A stretch of 64,000 bases of DNA, from assembly GCA_900078375.1 (NCBI GenBank), contig FLQS01000005.1:95270-159269 (forward strand), written 5' to 3'. The stretch is from an uncultured Mycobacterium sp. Its GTDB lineage: Bacteria > Actinomycetota > Actinomycetes > Mycobacteriales > Mycobacteriaceae. The position numbers and the translations under genes are program-made. Below, piece after piece: positions 9,539-18,694 of the stretch (positions within the stretch are counted from its first letter, which is position 1; each line of letters begins with the position of its first letter). Below the pieces are notes generated by a model, which saw only the letters and a program-made list of their open reading frames with translations, was not told the DNA's origin and searched no databases.

Positions 9539-10027
9539 TCAGCCCGGCAGGACCGCCTCGATCGCCGCGACCACTTCGGGGGCATCCGGCGTGGTTTGCG
9601 GGCGGAACCGGTTGACCACCGTGCCGCCGGGCGCGATCACGAACTTCTCGAAGTTCCACTGGATGTCGCCGGCCTGGCCGTCGCCGTCGGCGAACGTGGT
9701 GAGCTCGGCATACAGCGGATGCCGCTCTGGACCGTTGACGTCGACCTTGGCCAGTAGCGGGAACGTCACCCCGTAAGTCGTCGAACAGAAGGTCTGGATT
9801 TCCTCCGGCGTTCCCGGTTCCTGCCCCATGAACTGGTTGCACGGCACACCGATCACGGCCAGGCCACGGTCGGCGTAGTCACGCGCCAGTTGCTCCAGGG
9901 CCCCGTACTGCGGGGTCAGGCCGCACTTGGAGGCGACGTTGACCAGAAGGACTGCGCGGTCGGCGTAGTCGGCCAACGACGTCGGTGCGCCGGCGAGCGT
10001 GGTGAGCGGGATGTCGGTCAGACTCAT
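9539..10027 (-). CDS. Glutathione peroxidase-family thiol peroxidase
   Basis: The 162-residue protein has the family hallmarks: the peroxidatic cysteine in NVASKCGLTPQY (Cys rather than selenocysteine), GVPCNQFMGQEPG with the catalytic Gln, and the Trp/Asn in IQWNFEKF. Mycobacteria lack glutathione, so reducing power most likely comes from thioredoxin or mycothiol systems. The ATG at 10027 (MSLTDIPL) fits the family better than a GTG seven codons upstream. It follows ptrB on the same strand with a gap of ten bases, so it is probably the last gene of a purC-ptrB-gpx transcript. Confidence 0.92.
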   Translation of the reverse strand: MSLTDIPLTTLAGAPTSLADYADRAVLLVNVASKCGLTPQYGALEQLARDYADRGLAVIGVPCNQFMGQEPGTPEEIQTFCSTTYGVTFPLLAKVDVNGPERHPLYAELTTFADGDGQAGDIQWNFEKFVIAPGGTVVNRFRPQTTPDAPEVVAAIEAVLPG

Positions 10028-10037
10028 GGCGCCGACA

Positions 10038-12125
10038 TTAGCAAGCACCGGCGGTGGCCAGCAGCCACGAGTACTGGAATGCCGCCTCTTTCCAGCGCTC
10101 GTAGCGGCCGCTGATCCCGCCGTGGCCGGCGGCCATCTGAGTCTTCAGCAGCACCGGATGCCCGTCGGTCTTGGTGTGCCGAAGCGCGGCAACCCACTTC
10201 GCGGGCTCGACGTACAGAACCCGGGTGTCGTTGAGCGACGTCATCGCCAGGATCGCCGGATACTCCTTGGCTTCGACATTCTCGTATGGTGAATAGGACT
10301 TCATGTAGAAGTAGACGTCCTTGTTCTCCAACGGGTTTCCCCACTCGTCCCATTCTGTGACGGTCAACGGCAATGACGGATCCAGAATGGTGGTCAGGGG
10401 GTCGACGAAGGGCACCTGCGCGAGAATTCCGGCGAACAGCCCCGGCGCCAGGTTGGCGACGGCACCCATCAGCAGACCGCCGGCGCTGCCGCCGAGTGCG
10501 ACCAGGTTCTGTGGCCGGGTCAGGCCGCTGTCGACGAGATGCTGTGCCACCGCGATGAAGTCGGTGAAGGTGTTGCGCTTCTGCAGGAGCTTGCCGTGCT
10601 CGTACCAGAGCCGTCCCATCTCACCGCCACCGCGGATGTGAGCGACGGCGAAGACCATTCCCCGGTCCAGCAGCGACAGCCGCGCCACCGAGAAACGGGG
10701 ATCCTCAGACGACTCGTAGGCACCGTAGCCGTACAGCACTGCGGGAGCTGGAAATTCAATACCCGCCTTGTAGATGACGGAGATCGGCACCCGCGTGCCG
10801 TCCTCGGCGACGGCCCAGTCCCGGTGCTCGACGTAATCCTCGCTGCGGTAGCCGCCCAGCACCGGCTGCTCGCGCAGCAGCGTGCGCTCACCGGTGGCCA
10901 GGTCGAGGTCATAGATGCGCAACGGGGTCACGAACGAAGTGGTGCCCACCCGCAGCTTCGGGGTCGACCAATTGGGGTTGCCGGCCAAGCCCGACGACGC
11001 AAGTTCCGAGTCGAAGGTGATCTCCTCGGGTGTGCCGTAGCCGTCGGTGCCGATGGGCCACAACTGGATCCGCGGCAATGCCTCCCTGCGGTAACTGACC
11101 ACCAGGTGGTCGGCGAAGACGTCGACTCCGTCGAGGCGCACGTCGTCGTGCGCGGCGATCAAGGTGCGCTGGTCTCCTGGATCGGCGACCGGCGCCTCGA
11201 CGAGGGTGAAGTTGACCGCGCCGTCGTTGTGCAGGATGAGGAACTTGTCCTCACCCCCGATGACCGCGTGGTCCACCGAGTACTCGACACCGTCGCGGCG
11301 CGGAAGCACGCTGGTGAAGGAGGTGTTCGGGTCGGCGGCGTCGCCGAACCAGACCTGTGAGGTGATCGAGGAGCCGGCCGCGATGATCACGTACTTGTTG
11401 CTGCGGGTGCGCCCGATGCCGATCCAGAACCGTTCGTCGGGTTCGTGGAACACCTGTTCGTCGGGCTCGCCTGCGCCGAGTCGATGGCGCCACACTGTGT
11501 CCGGCCGCCACGCCTCGTCGACCGTCGTGTAGTACACGCATGTGTTGTCGGCCGCCCACGTCACGCCGGACGAGATCCCGGCTATCTCGTCTCCGATGAG
11601 TTCACCGGTGCGTAAATCCTTGAACCGCAGGGTGTACCGCTCATCGCCAACGACGTCGACCGAATAGGCCAACAGGTTCCCGTCCAGGCTCACACTGCTG
11701 GCGCCGAGCGAGAAGAAGTCGTGGCCGTCGGACTCGAGATTCTCGTCGAGCAGCACCTGCTCGCCGGGGACCGCGGTGTTTTCGTCGAACACCGGTGGGT
11801 CCCAGTCACCCTCATCGGCGATCGGGCAGCGGCAGTGCGCGCCGTACTGCTTGCCTTCGAAGCTGCGCCCGTAGTACCACCAGTCGCCGCGCCGGGTCGG
11901 AACCGACATGTCGGTTTCCTTGGTGCGGGCCTTGATCTCTTCGAAGATCTTCTGCCGCAACGGCTCGAGGTGGGCGGTGGCCTCGTCGGTGTAGGTGTTC
12001 TCGGCTTCCAGGTGGCCGATGACCTCGGGGGCGGACTTTTCGCGCAGCCACTCGTAGGGATCGACGAAGACATCGTCATGGAAGACACGCTCGGTGTCGA
12101 CCCGCTTGGCGATGGGAGGAATCAC
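10038..12125 (-). CDS. ptrB: Oligopeptidase B (prolyl oligopeptidase family, S9A)
   Basis: This 695-residue serine peptidase cuts short peptides after basic residues in the cytosol. An N-terminal beta-propeller is followed by an alpha/beta-hydrolase domain with the nucleophile in [13 protein letters not shown], the Asp in [11 protein letters not shown] and the His in [12 protein letters not shown]. The GTG at 12125 overlaps the purC stop (GTGA), indicating coupled translation. In M. tuberculosis the corresponding gene is annotated as two pieces (ptrBa/ptrBb); here a single uninterrupted frame spans the protein. An open upstream extension in the same frame runs through purC and is not coding. 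Confidence 0.95.
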   Translation of the reverse strand: MIPPIAKRVDTERVFHDDVFVDPYEWLREKSAPEVIGHLEAENTYTDEATAHLEPLRQKIFEEIKARTKETDMSVPTRRGDWWYYGRSFEGKQYGAHCRCPIADEGDWDPPVFDENTAVPGEQVLLDENLESDGHDFFSLGASSVSLDGNLLAYSVDVVGDERYTLRFKDLRTGELIGDEIAGISSGVTWAADNTCVYYTTVDEAWRPDTVWRHRLGAGEPDEQVFHEPDERFWIGIGRTRSNKYVIIAAGSSITSQVWFGDAADPNTSFTSVLPRRDGVEYSVDHAVIGGEDKFLILHNDGAVNFTLVEAPVADPGDQRTLIAAHDDVRLDGVDVFADHLVVSYRREALPRIQLWPIGTDGYGTPEEITFDSELASSGLAGNPNWSTPKLRVGTTSFVTPLRIYDLDLATGERTLLREQPVLGGYRSEDYVEHRDWAVAEDGTRVPISVIYKAGIEFPAPAVLYGYGAYESSEDPRFSVARLSLLDRGMVFAVAHIRGGGEMGRLWYEHGKLLQKRNTFTDFIAVAQHLVDSGLTRPQNLVALGGSAGGLLMGAVANLAPGLFAGILAQVPFVDPLTTILDPSLPLTVTEWDEWGNPLENKDVYFYMKSYSPYENVEAKEYPAILAMTSLNDTRVLYVEPAKWVAALRHTKTDGHPVLLKTQMAAGHGGISGRYERWKEAAFQYSWLLATAGAC

Positions 12126-13015
12126 GGGTTGGGTCCGATCCAGTCGGCGAACGACAATCCGGAAATGCGTTCGTAGGCTTCGATATAGCGGGCACGGGTC
12201 GCGTCGACGATGTCGTCGGGCAACGGTGGTGGCGGGGCTGAACCGTAACGGTCCCAGCCTGATTCGGGCCCGGTGAGCCAGTTGCGGACGAACTGCTTGT
12301 CGAAACTGGGCTGCACCACCCCCTGCTGGTAGGTGTCGGCCGGCCAGTACCGGGACGAGTCCGGGGTGAAGACCTCGTCGGCCAGCACCACCCGGTCGTT
12401 GGCGTCCACACCGAACTCGAACTTGGTGTCGGCGATGATGACGCCCTTCGTCAGGGCATGGTCGGCGGCCTGGATATAGATCTGCAGGGTGCGCTCGCGG
12501 AGCTGGTTGGCGCGTACCGCGCCGACCAGTTCGATGGTCCGGTTGAAGGAGATGTTCTCGTCGTGCTCGCCCAGCTCGGCCTTGGTCGCCGGGGTGAACA
12601 ACGGCTCGTCGAACTTGCTGGCCTCGACCAGGCCCGGGGGTAGCGCGATGCCGCAGACCCTGCCGTCGCGCTGGTAGTCCAGCAGGCCCGAGCCCGTCAG
12701 GTAGCCGCGGGCCACGCATTCGATCGGCACCATCTCCAGCTGGCGCACCACCAGTGCGCGGCCCAGCACCTCGTCGGGGATCCGGGGGTCGTCGGGCGGG
12801 CCGGCCAGGTGGTTGGGCGCGTCGATGTAGTCGAAGAAGAACACGCTCATCGCGGTGAGGATGCGGCCCTTGTCGGGAATCAGGCTGTCCAGGATGTAGT
12901 CGTATGCCGAGATCCGGTCGCTGGCGACAAACAACAGGTGCTCGTCGTCGATGCGATAGATCTCGCGAACCTTCCCGCTGGCCAGATGTCGATAGTCGCT
13001 CAGAGCAGGGCGCAT
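12122..13015 (-). CDS. purC: SAICAR synthetase
   Basis: PurC (297 residues) condenses CAIR with aspartate using ATP to give SAICAR in purine synthesis. Recognisable motifs are [44 protein letters not shown] and DTKFEFG, in the long form used by actinobacteria and eukaryotes. It is first in a leftward run with ptrB (four-base overlap) and the peroxidase. It is separated by about 6.5 kb of oxygenase genes from purB, whose enzyme acts next. Confidence 0.97.
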   Translation of the reverse strand: MRPALSDYRHLASGKVREIYRIDDEHLLFVASDRISAYDYILDSLIPDKGRILTAMSVFFFDYIDAPNHLAGPPDDPRIPDEVLGRALVVRQLEMVPIECVARGYLTGSGLLDYQRDGRVCGIALPPGLVEASKFDEPLFTPATKAELGEHDENISFNRTIELVGAVRANQLRERTLQIYIQAADHALTKGVIIADTKFEFGVDANDRVVLADEVFTPDSSRYWPADTYQQGVVQPSFDKQFVRNWLTGPESGWDRYGSAPPPPLPDDIVDATRARYIEAYERISGLSFADWIGPNP

Positions 13016-13066
13016 CGGGTCAGCCTATCGGCCGCTGACACCGCGCGACTGTGCTGGGATCAAGCC

Positions 13067-13705
13067 ATGAGATCGCGGTTCCTGCCCTACGCCACCACAC
13101 CAGGCCGGCTTATCGCGCAGTTGTTCAGCGACCTGCTGGTCGCGTCGTGGATCACCGTGTGGGTGCTGGTCGGGCTGGCCGTGCATTCCGCGGTCGCGAC
13201 AATCGCCGAGGTGGGCCGCCAGGTCAAGGACGGCGCGACCGGGATATCCGACAACCTGCACTCGGCCGGAGACAGTGCGCACAAGATCCCGCTGGTCGGC
13301 GACACGGTGTCCAAGCCATTGCGCGCGGCGAGCGAGGCCGCTCTCGACCTCGCGGGGGCGGGCCACAACCTGGACACGACGGCCTCCTGGCTGGCGGTCC
13401 TGCTGGGCATCGCGGTGGCCGCGCCGCCGATTCTGGCGATCGGGATGCCTTGGCTGTTCCTGCGCATCCGGTTCTTCCGCCGTAAGTGGACGGTGATCAT
13501 GCTGGCCAGAACTCCTGCCGGGGAACAACTGCTGGCGTTGCGGGCACTGGCCAACCGGCCGCTGCGCAGGCTCACCGAGGTGAGCTTCGACCCGGTCGGC
13601 GCGTGGCGGCGCGAGGACCCGTACGCGATCCGCGGGCTGGCCGCTCTCGAACTGCGCTCGGCAGGCGTCGCACCTCCCAGCGCTTGGCGGCCTTCGGCGC
13701 GCTAA
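13067..13705 (+). CDS. Membrane protein, Rv0779c-like
   Basis: The 212-residue protein has two hydrophobic helices (about residues 24-45 and 105-132) flanking a central region of about 60 residues rich in Gly, Ala and Asp that would face one side of the membrane. The tail, GLAALELRSAGV, is basic and soluble. It resembles the conserved mycobacterial protein beside purC (Rv0779c) by position and topology. No catalytic motif is visible. It diverges from purC and ends 120 bases before the oxygenase operon. Confidence 0.75.
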   Translation: MRSRFLPYATTPGRLIAQLFSDLLVASWITVWVLVGLAVHSAVATIAEVGRQVKDGATGISDNLHSAGDSAHKIPLVGDTVSKPLRAASEAALDLAGAGHNLDTTASWLAVLLGIAVAAPPILAIGMPWLFLRIRFFRRKWTVIMLARTPAGEQLLALRALANRPLRRLTEVSFDPVGAWRREDPYAIRGLAALELRSAGVAPPSAWRPSAR

Positions 13706-13740
13706 CCGGGTCTGTCGTGCGCCGGAAACCGCGCCGAACC

Positions 13741-13769
13741 TTGACACCGGGGCGCCGTGGTCGCACAGT
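13741..13769 (+). promoter_or_regulatory. Predicted promoter of the Rieske operon
   Basis: A perfect -35 hexamer TTGACA at 13741-13746 is followed, 17 bases on, by CACAGT at 13764-13769, which keeps the conserved A2 and T6 of a -10 box. Transcription would start near 13776-13777, in the middle of the 46-bp palindrome, about 50 bases before the Rieske ATG. Confidence 0.55.
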
Positions 13770-13802
13770 AATCAATCAATCGATTGATTACTGTGCGACC
13801 AC
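13757..13802. promoter_or_regulatory. 46-bp inverted repeat, probable repressor operator
   Basis: Two perfectly complementary 21-base arms (13757-13777 and 13782-13802) flank a four-base centre. The left arm begins GTGGTCGCACAGTAATC. The repeat covers the predicted -10 box and transcription start of the Rieske operon. It is unusually long for a TetR site and could hold a dimer of dimers. No U-tract follows it, and it precedes the operon, so it is not a terminator. The TetR gene at 17974-18642 is the nearest candidate ligand. Confidence 0.75.
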
Positions 13803-13825
13803 AGTGCAACAGGAGGTTCGATTCG

Positions 13826-15181
13826 ATGACGTCCACCGCCCTGCCCGGGCAATGGGTCGACCATGCCCCGGGACCCGACGACTTCGCGCCCGGCACCTAC
13901 AACATGACCATCAGCACCGAGCGCTACACCTGCCCCGACTACGCCGCACGGGAGCGCGAGCTGCTGTGGATGAAGGTCTGGCAGTTCGCCGGCCGAGTCG
14001 ACGAGCTGCCCAAGGCCGGCGACTGGAAGGTGTACACCATCTACGACCAGTCCTTCATCATCGTGCGCGGCAAGGACGACAAGCTCCGCGGCTTCGTGAA
14101 CGCGTGCCGGCACCGCGGCAATGTGCTCTGCCAGGGCACCGGCAACGCCAAGCGCGGGTTCCTGTGCCAGTACCACCTGTGGTCCTACGACCTCGAGGGG
14201 AAGCTGAAGGGGCTGCTACGTGAGGCTGAAGCCGGCCCGCTCGACAAGGACGACAACTCGCTGATCGAAGTGCCGGTCGACACGTTCGGCGGATTCATCT
14301 TCATCAACCCCGATCGCGACGCCGGCCCGCTGTCGGACTGGATCGGCGCCGAGGCCATGGCGATCCTGGCACCGTACCGCCTCGACCAGATGGTCACGGT
14401 GATGAACGTCCGCGAGCCGCTGGACTGCAACTGGAAAGTCGTGATGGACGCCTTCGACGAGGGCTACCACATCAACGGCATCCACCCGCAACTACTCGCC
14501 GTCCTGGAGATCGACCCGGCCACCAGCCGGTACCAGTTCTTCGAGACCCACAGCATCGCCATGGCTCCGTTCGAAGTGAAGGGCGCCAACGCCGAGAAGC
14601 AGGTCGAGGGGATCATGGCGCTGCCCGAGACCTTCCCCGGCACGGCCGCGGTGATCCCGCGCTTCCAGGAACTCGTCAAGCCGTACACCGCCGAGGATGG
14701 CTCGATCGACTTCCCCGGCGACGTCACCGCGCGAAAACTGTTGCAGCAGGCCACTCGAGACACCCTGACCGGCATGGGTCTGGACGTCAGCGGGCTGACC
14801 GACGAGCAGATGAGCGACAACCACGGCTGGACGCTCTTCCCGAACTTCTTCATGACGATCCGGGCCGGCGAATGCCACGTCATCATGGCCGTCCCGCATC
14901 CCGACGGTGACCCCAACCGGTGCATCTGGCACGTCGCCAGCTTCATGTACCTGCCGCCGGAGATCAGCGACCAGTTCAAGGTGGACCTCATCGAGGTCGA
15001 CGAGCCCGGCAGCTACAAGTATTTCGAAGCCCTGCACCAGGATTACGTGCAGATGCCGCGCCAGCAGCTGGGGCTGCGCAACAAGCAGCTGGATCACCTG
15101 ACGTTGGTCAAGGAGGAAGTCGTCGTCGCACACTTCCATTCAGTCGTGGACAGATATCTGTCTCAGAAAGGCAGCAAGTGA
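13826..15181 (+). CDS. Rieske non-heme iron oxygenase, alpha subunit
   Basis: The 451-residue protein has an N-terminal Rieske domain with ligands C94, H96, C114 and H117 (CRHRG ... CQYH). A C-terminal catalytic domain carries the mononuclear-iron motif NWKVVMDAFDEGYHINGIH, with the two histidines five residues apart. Such enzymes insert oxygen into aromatic, terpenoid or carnitine-like substrates using electrons from a ferredoxin; one is encoded four genes on. The ATG at 13826 has a strong AGGAGG site at 13811. An in-frame ATG at 13784 lies inside the operator and is not needed. The four-base GTGA overlap with the next gene suggests a coupled complex. Confidence 0.93.
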   Translation: MTSTALPGQWVDHAPGPDDFAPGTYNMTISTERYTCPDYAARERELLWMKVWQFAGRVDELPKAGDWKVYTIYDQSFIIVRGKDDKLRGFVNACRHRGNVLCQGTGNAKRGFLCQYHLWSYDLEGKLKGLLREAEAGPLDKDDNSLIEVPVDTFGGFIFINPDRDAGPLSDWIGAEAMAILAPYRLDQMVTVMNVREPLDCNWKVVMDAFDEGYHINGIHPQLLAVLEIDPATSRYQFFETHSIAMAPFEVKGANAEKQVEGIMALPETFPGTAAVIPRFQELVKPYTAEDGSIDFPGDVTARKLLQQATRDTLTGMGLDVSGLTDEQMSDNHGWTLFPNFFMTIRAGECHVIMAVPHPDGDPNRCIWHVASFMYLPPEISDQFKVDLIEVDEPGSYKYFEALHQDYVQMPRQQLGLRNKQLDHLTLVKEEVVVAHFHSVVDRYLSQKGSK

Positions 15182-15705
15182 ACCTGCAAGACCGCATCGC
15201 CCTGCACAACCGGATGGCCCATGCGTACGGCGACGCCTACCTCCGCCAAGGTGTGCAGGACGGCGAAAAGTTCGTCGAGGTCTGGAAATTCCATCCGGAC
15301 TGCATGTACGCCTCGCCGTACTTCACCGGCGACGAGGCCTTCAAACTCAGCGAGTTCCCCGAGGAGTCCGCTCGCGCCTCGACCATGGAGGCCAAGGTCT
15401 ACTCGCTGCGGTTCCCGGACTGGAAGCCCGTCGACTTCCGGCACTGGCCTGCCGACAACGGCTTCGTGATGAAGACCCGCTGGCAAGGCACCAACAAGGC
15501 CGACGGAACCGTAATGGGCTTCTACTCTTACAGTTTCGTCGACACCAACGACGACGGCGAGGTCATGCGCTGGGAGACCCACGTCAACAGCGAGTACAGC
15601 GACTTCCTCGACGTCGCGATCGGCGTACACGGGCCATTCCACGGAACCCACGAGTACACCGACGCTTTGGAACGCCGGCTGGCTGAAGAGGGATTGACCG
15701 TCTGA
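15178..15705 (+). CDS. NTF2/SnoaL-fold protein, possible oxygenase beta-like subunit
   Basis: The 175-residue protein begins at a GTG overlapping the Rieske stop. Its length, the N-terminal helix (RIALHNRMAHAYGDAY) and the following strands fit the cone-shaped NTF2 fold shared by ring-hydroxylating dioxygenase beta subunits and SnoaL-like isomerases. It may be the small subunit of the oxygenase or a downstream isomerase/hydratase. The translational coupling favours the subunit reading. No diagnostic catalytic residue could be assigned. Confidence 0.7.
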   Translation: MNLQDRIALHNRMAHAYGDAYLRQGVQDGEKFVEVWKFHPDCMYASPYFTGDEAFKLSEFPEESARASTMEAKVYSLRFPDWKPVDFRHWPADNGFVMKTRWQGTNKADGTVMGFYSYSFVDTNDDGEVMRWETHVNSEYSDFLDVAIGVHGPFHGTHEYTDALERRLAEEGLTV

Positions 15706-16130
15706 TGACCCGGTCCCGCACGGTTTTGGACTACAGCGCGCTGATGAAGCGGTTGGTCGACGAGGCCAAACAGCCGGGTTTCACCGCCGCGAGCTGGGCG
15801 CCACTGGCCGAGCTCATCGACACCGAAAACTTCGTCCGGGTGGGCAATTTCAAAGAGGTGATGAACTGGGGAGAATACGTCACGTTCCTGACCAGTTGGG
15901 CGACCTCGTCGGAGTGGGACTCCACGTTCAAACGGGTCACCGAGGTCGGCAACGTGGTGTTCCTGGAGCTCGAAGAGCACAGCAGAATCGGCGATTTCAG
16001 CAACTCGGTTAATTCGGTGTCGGTCTACGAATTCGACTCGAGAGGAAAGATCACCCGTATCGACGTATATCTGCAAATGGCGCTGCCCGATCCCGATATG
16101 CTCGCCAGCTACGAGGGTGTCCAGATCTGA
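15705..16130 (+). CDS. Second NTF2/SnoaL-like protein of the Rieske operon
   Basis: This 141-residue protein has an NTF2-like fold pattern (NFVRVGNFKEVMNWGEYVTFL, RIDVYLQMALPD). The ATG shares one base with the previous stop. Together with the preceding gene it gives the operon two NTF2-fold members. In steroid and polyketide pathways such proteins act as isomerases or cyclases, and in oxygenases as subunits. A specific role cannot be read from sequence. Confidence 0.65.
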   Translation: MTRSRTVLDYSALMKRLVDEAKQPGFTAASWAPLAELIDTENFVRVGNFKEVMNWGEYVTFLTSWATSSEWDSTFKRVTEVGNVVFLELEEHSRIGDFSNSVNSVSVYEFDSRGKITRIDVYLQMALPDPDMLASYEGVQI

Positions 16131-16144
16131 CGGATGGGAAGCCT

Positions 16145-16339
16145 ATGAAGGCGTCGGTCGATTCCGACCGCTGCGCCGGGCACGGCGATTGCGTGTCCAT
16201 ATGCGCGGCGGTGTTCGCCTGGACCCCTGACGGCTTCGCCGAGGTGGTGCTCGACGAGATACCCGAGCAGTACACCGATCTCGTCGTCAAGGCGTCACAC
16301 GATTGCCCCGAACACGCGATCGAGGTCGACGGCGGCTAG
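16145..16339 (+). CDS. [3Fe-4S] ferredoxin
   Basis: This 64-residue ferredoxin has the spacing C-AGHGD-C-VSI-C ... CP typical of the single-cluster 3Fe-4S type that serves actinobacterial P450s and oxygenases; a His replaces the usual second cluster cysteine (CAGHGDC). It most likely donates electrons to the Rieske oxygenase. A dedicated reductase is not present in the operon and must come from elsewhere. It resembles, but is clearly distinct from, the cyp51-linked ferredoxin at 42281. Confidence 0.9.
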   Translation: MKASVDSDRCAGHGDCVSICAAVFAWTPDGFAEVVLDEIPEQYTDLVVKASHDCPEHAIEVDGG

Positions 16340-16350
16340 CGTCCACAACC

Positions 16351-17925
16351 GTGGCTGACTACGACTACATCGTGATCGGTGCCGGATCGGCGGGCTGCGC
16401 GCTGGCCGGTCGCCTGGCTGCCGGAACATCCAGCGTCCTACTGCTGGAGGCCGGCGGCTCGGATCGGCGGCTCACGGTGCGTGCCCCGCTGGCCTTCGCC
16501 GCGCAGATGGGCGGCCCGACCGACTGGGACTTCAGTTCGGTACCCGAGCCGGCGTGCGACGGTCGCACCATTCCGCAGCCCCGCGGACGAGTGCTCGGCG
16601 GCACCAGTTCGATGAACGCGATGGTGTGGGTGCGGGGCACCCAGCTCGACTACGACGGCTGGCAGCTGCCTGGCTGGGGCTGGTCCGATGTCGAGCCGGT
16701 GTTTCGCCGCATCGAATCGCACTATCTCGGTGGGCCTGCGCATGGAACCTCGGGACCGATCCGGGTGACCCGGCTCGCCGAGCCTGACGTGACGTCCACC
16801 CGGTGGGTGACCGCTGCCAGGGCCGCCGGTGTCTCCGACAACGAGGACCTCGGCGGACCGGATCTCGACGGTACGTCGATCGCGCCGGTAACGGTCTGGA
16901 AGGGACAACGCTGGAACACCGCGCGGGCGTATCTGCCTGCGGCGCGGCGCCGTTCGAACTTCACTTCGGTGACCGGGGCGCTGGTACACCGGGTGGTGAT
17001 CCGCGACGGGCGTGCGGTGGGCGTGGAGTACGAACGCAAGGGACAGCGGGTGATCGCCGGCGCCAACCGCGAAGTCATCCTGTCGGCCGGGGCATACGGG
17101 ACGCCCCAGTTGTTGCAACTGTCCGGCGTCGGCGCGGCCGACCATCTGCGTGCGGTCGGGATCACACCGGTCGTCGAAAGCCCACGGGTGGGAACCAATC
17201 TCACCGACCATCCCGCGACCGCGATGAGTTGGGACGTCCAGCCGGGCTTCATCGGGCTGTCGGATGCGCAGAAGCCACAGTGGTTGCTGCGCTGGGTGTT
17301 TCGCCGGACCGGCAAGTTGACCAGCAACGCAATGGAGGCACTCGCGCACATCCGGTCCGACCAGGAATTACCGGCACCGGACTTCCAGTTGATCCACTCC
17401 CCCAGCTACGTCAACCTCGCGGCGATGGAGCGCGAACTTCGCCGTGCATCGTCTGTGTTGCAGTCCTACTGGACGCCGAAGAGCCGCGGCTCGGTGCTGG
17501 CGCAGTCGGCGGATCCCCACGACGCACCGGAGATTCGGCTCAACACCCTGGCCCACCCCGACGATGTGCGGGCGTTCATCCGCGTGGTGCGACGCACCAG
17601 GGAGATCGTCGCCACCGAACCGTTCGGCTCGGTTGTCACCACCGAACTGCACCCCGGTCCCGATGTCGTCACCGACGCTGCGATCGAGGCGTGGGTGCGA
17701 AGTTCGGTGGCGACCACCGGCCACCCCGCCTGCTCGGCCGCGATGGGCGCCAACCCGGACAGTGTCCTGGACGAGAAGCTGAAAGTTCGTGGTGTACAGG
17801 GATTGCGGGTCGCCGACGCCTCAGTGTTCCCCTGCATTCCCCGGGCCAACACCAATGCCCCGGCGATCATGGTCGGCGAGCGCTGCGCCGACTTCATCCA
17901 TCGAGATCGACAGCACGGCTGCTAA
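16351..17925 (+). CDS. GMC-family FAD-dependent alcohol oxidase/dehydrogenase
   Basis: The 524-residue flavoenzyme starts at GTG 16351 (ADYDYIVIGAGSAGCALAGR, the FAD GxGxxG site). It contains the GMC signature PRGRVLGGTSSMNAMVWVRG, the second signature AGAYGTPQLLQLSGVG, and the C-terminal catalytic His-Asn pair (TTGHPACSAAMG and RANTNAPAIMVGE). Related enzymes are choline, glucose and alcohol oxidases or dehydrogenases. It probably oxidises an alcohol made by the upstream oxygenase. The gap to the ferredoxin is 11 bases. It is the last rightward gene before the convergent TetR. Confidence 0.92.
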   Translation: MADYDYIVIGAGSAGCALAGRLAAGTSSVLLLEAGGSDRRLTVRAPLAFAAQMGGPTDWDFSSVPEPACDGRTIPQPRGRVLGGTSSMNAMVWVRGTQLDYDGWQLPGWGWSDVEPVFRRIESHYLGGPAHGTSGPIRVTRLAEPDVTSTRWVTAARAAGVSDNEDLGGPDLDGTSIAPVTVWKGQRWNTARAYLPAARRRSNFTSVTGALVHRVVIRDGRAVGVEYERKGQRVIAGANREVILSAGAYGTPQLLQLSGVGAADHLRAVGITPVVESPRVGTNLTDHPATAMSWDVQPGFIGLSDAQKPQWLLRWVFRRTGKLTSNAMEALAHIRSDQELPAPDFQLIHSPSYVNLAAMERELRRASSVLQSYWTPKSRGSVLAQSADPHDAPEIRLNTLAHPDDVRAFIRVVRRTREIVATEPFGSVVTTELHPGPDVVTDAAIEAWVRSSVATTGHPACSAAMGANPDSVLDEKLKVRGVQGLRVADASVFPCIPRANTNAPAIMVGERCADFIHRDRQHGC

Positions 17926-17973
17926 CCGACCGCAATCACGACCCTCGTGCAGGTCTCGGCGGCAGGCGAACGG

Positions 17974-18642
17974 TCAGCGCGTGGACCGGCTCACGCCGTA
18001 ATTGAAAAGCTGGCCTCGCAGTAGCTGTTTGAGCGCGGCCACGGTGGCGTGATACTCCTGAGGCGGCGGTGCGCTCGCGGCGTATTCGTTGAGGCCCCGG
18101 AAGACCAAATACACGGCGTTGGCCGCGCTCTCCACGTCGACGCCGCTGCCCAGCTCTTGATCGTGGACGCCCTGCTCGAGGGTGTCGCGGATCAGGTTGC
18201 GCAGGGCGGCGAACCGCGTGTCGCTGGTCTCGGCCAAGTGCAGGTGCTGTGGGCTTTCCGCCCGGATTGCCCGATCGAAGGCGACCGCCAGCGGGAAGTC
18301 CCGCATCACCCGCACACTTTCGTCGAACACAGCCAGCAACTTGTCGAGGGTGGCGACGTTCTGTTCGGCGGCCTGCTCGAGTCGGGGCACAGCGATCGTC
18401 GCAACCTCGTCGAAGGTGGCCTTCACAAGTTCGGCCTTGTTCGGGAAATAGTGATAGAGGCTGCCGCTGGTCATCTTGGCCTCGCGAGCGATCTCGCGGA
18501 TCGTCGTCCTCGAGTAGCCCATCTCCGCGACACAGCGCATGGTCGCCTCGAGGATCCGCTGCCTCGTCTCCTCACTGTTGGCGCCGACCGGCCGACCGAG
18601 GAACGAGGAGTTGGCCGACGCTGCACCTTTGGGTTTCGCCAT
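17974..18642 (-). CDS. TetR-family repressor of the oxygenase island
   Basis: This 222-residue regulator has an N-terminal helix-turn-helix (RILEATMRCVAEMGYSRTTI, then KMTSGSLYHYFPNK) and a ligand-binding C-terminal domain. A short basic, Ser-rich leader of about 25 residues precedes the HTH. The ATG at 18642 has a GAGGAG site. It is convergent with the GMC gene and divergent from the mycofactocin-type SDR, so it may control both arms. The 46-bp palindrome at 13757 is a plausible target, but no copy of it lies next to this gene. Confidence 0.88.
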   Translation of the reverse strand: MAKPKGAASANSSFLGRPVGANSEETRQRILEATMRCVAEMGYSRTTIREIAREAKMTSGSLYHYFPNKAELVKATFDEVATIAVPRLEQAAEQNVATLDKLLAVFDESVRVMRDFPLAVAFDRAIRAESPQHLHLAETSDTRFAALRNLIRDTLEQGVHDQELGSGVDVESAANAVYLVFRGLNEYAASAPPPQEYHATVAALKQLLRGQLFNYGVSRSTR

Positions 18643-18680
18643 GGCTCCTCGAAGCTTCTCATAGTCGGAGGAGGATCGGT

Positions 18681-18694
18681 TAGAGTCCGCGTCG
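18681..18694 (+). promoter_or_regulatory. -10 element and predicted leaderless start
   Basis: TAGAGT at 18681-18686 fits the TAnnnT mycobacterial -10 box and places transcription start at about 18693-18694, exactly on the GTG of the SDR. No ribosome site lies at usable spacing (GGAGG ends about 20 bases before the GTG), which favours leaderless translation. Confidence 0.45.

Noticed and set aside
12126..12719. An open extension that would lengthen ptrB by about 198 residues into purC.
   Set aside because: It lies antiparallel in frame terms over conserved purC and has low-complexity Arg-rich text; the GTG at 12125 gives the normal oligopeptidase length.
13757..13802. The 46-bp palindrome as a terminator for the membrane-protein gene upstream.
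   Set aside because: It has no U-tract and lies over a promoter with consensus -35 and spacing; operator is the better reading, though RNA pairing is not excluded.
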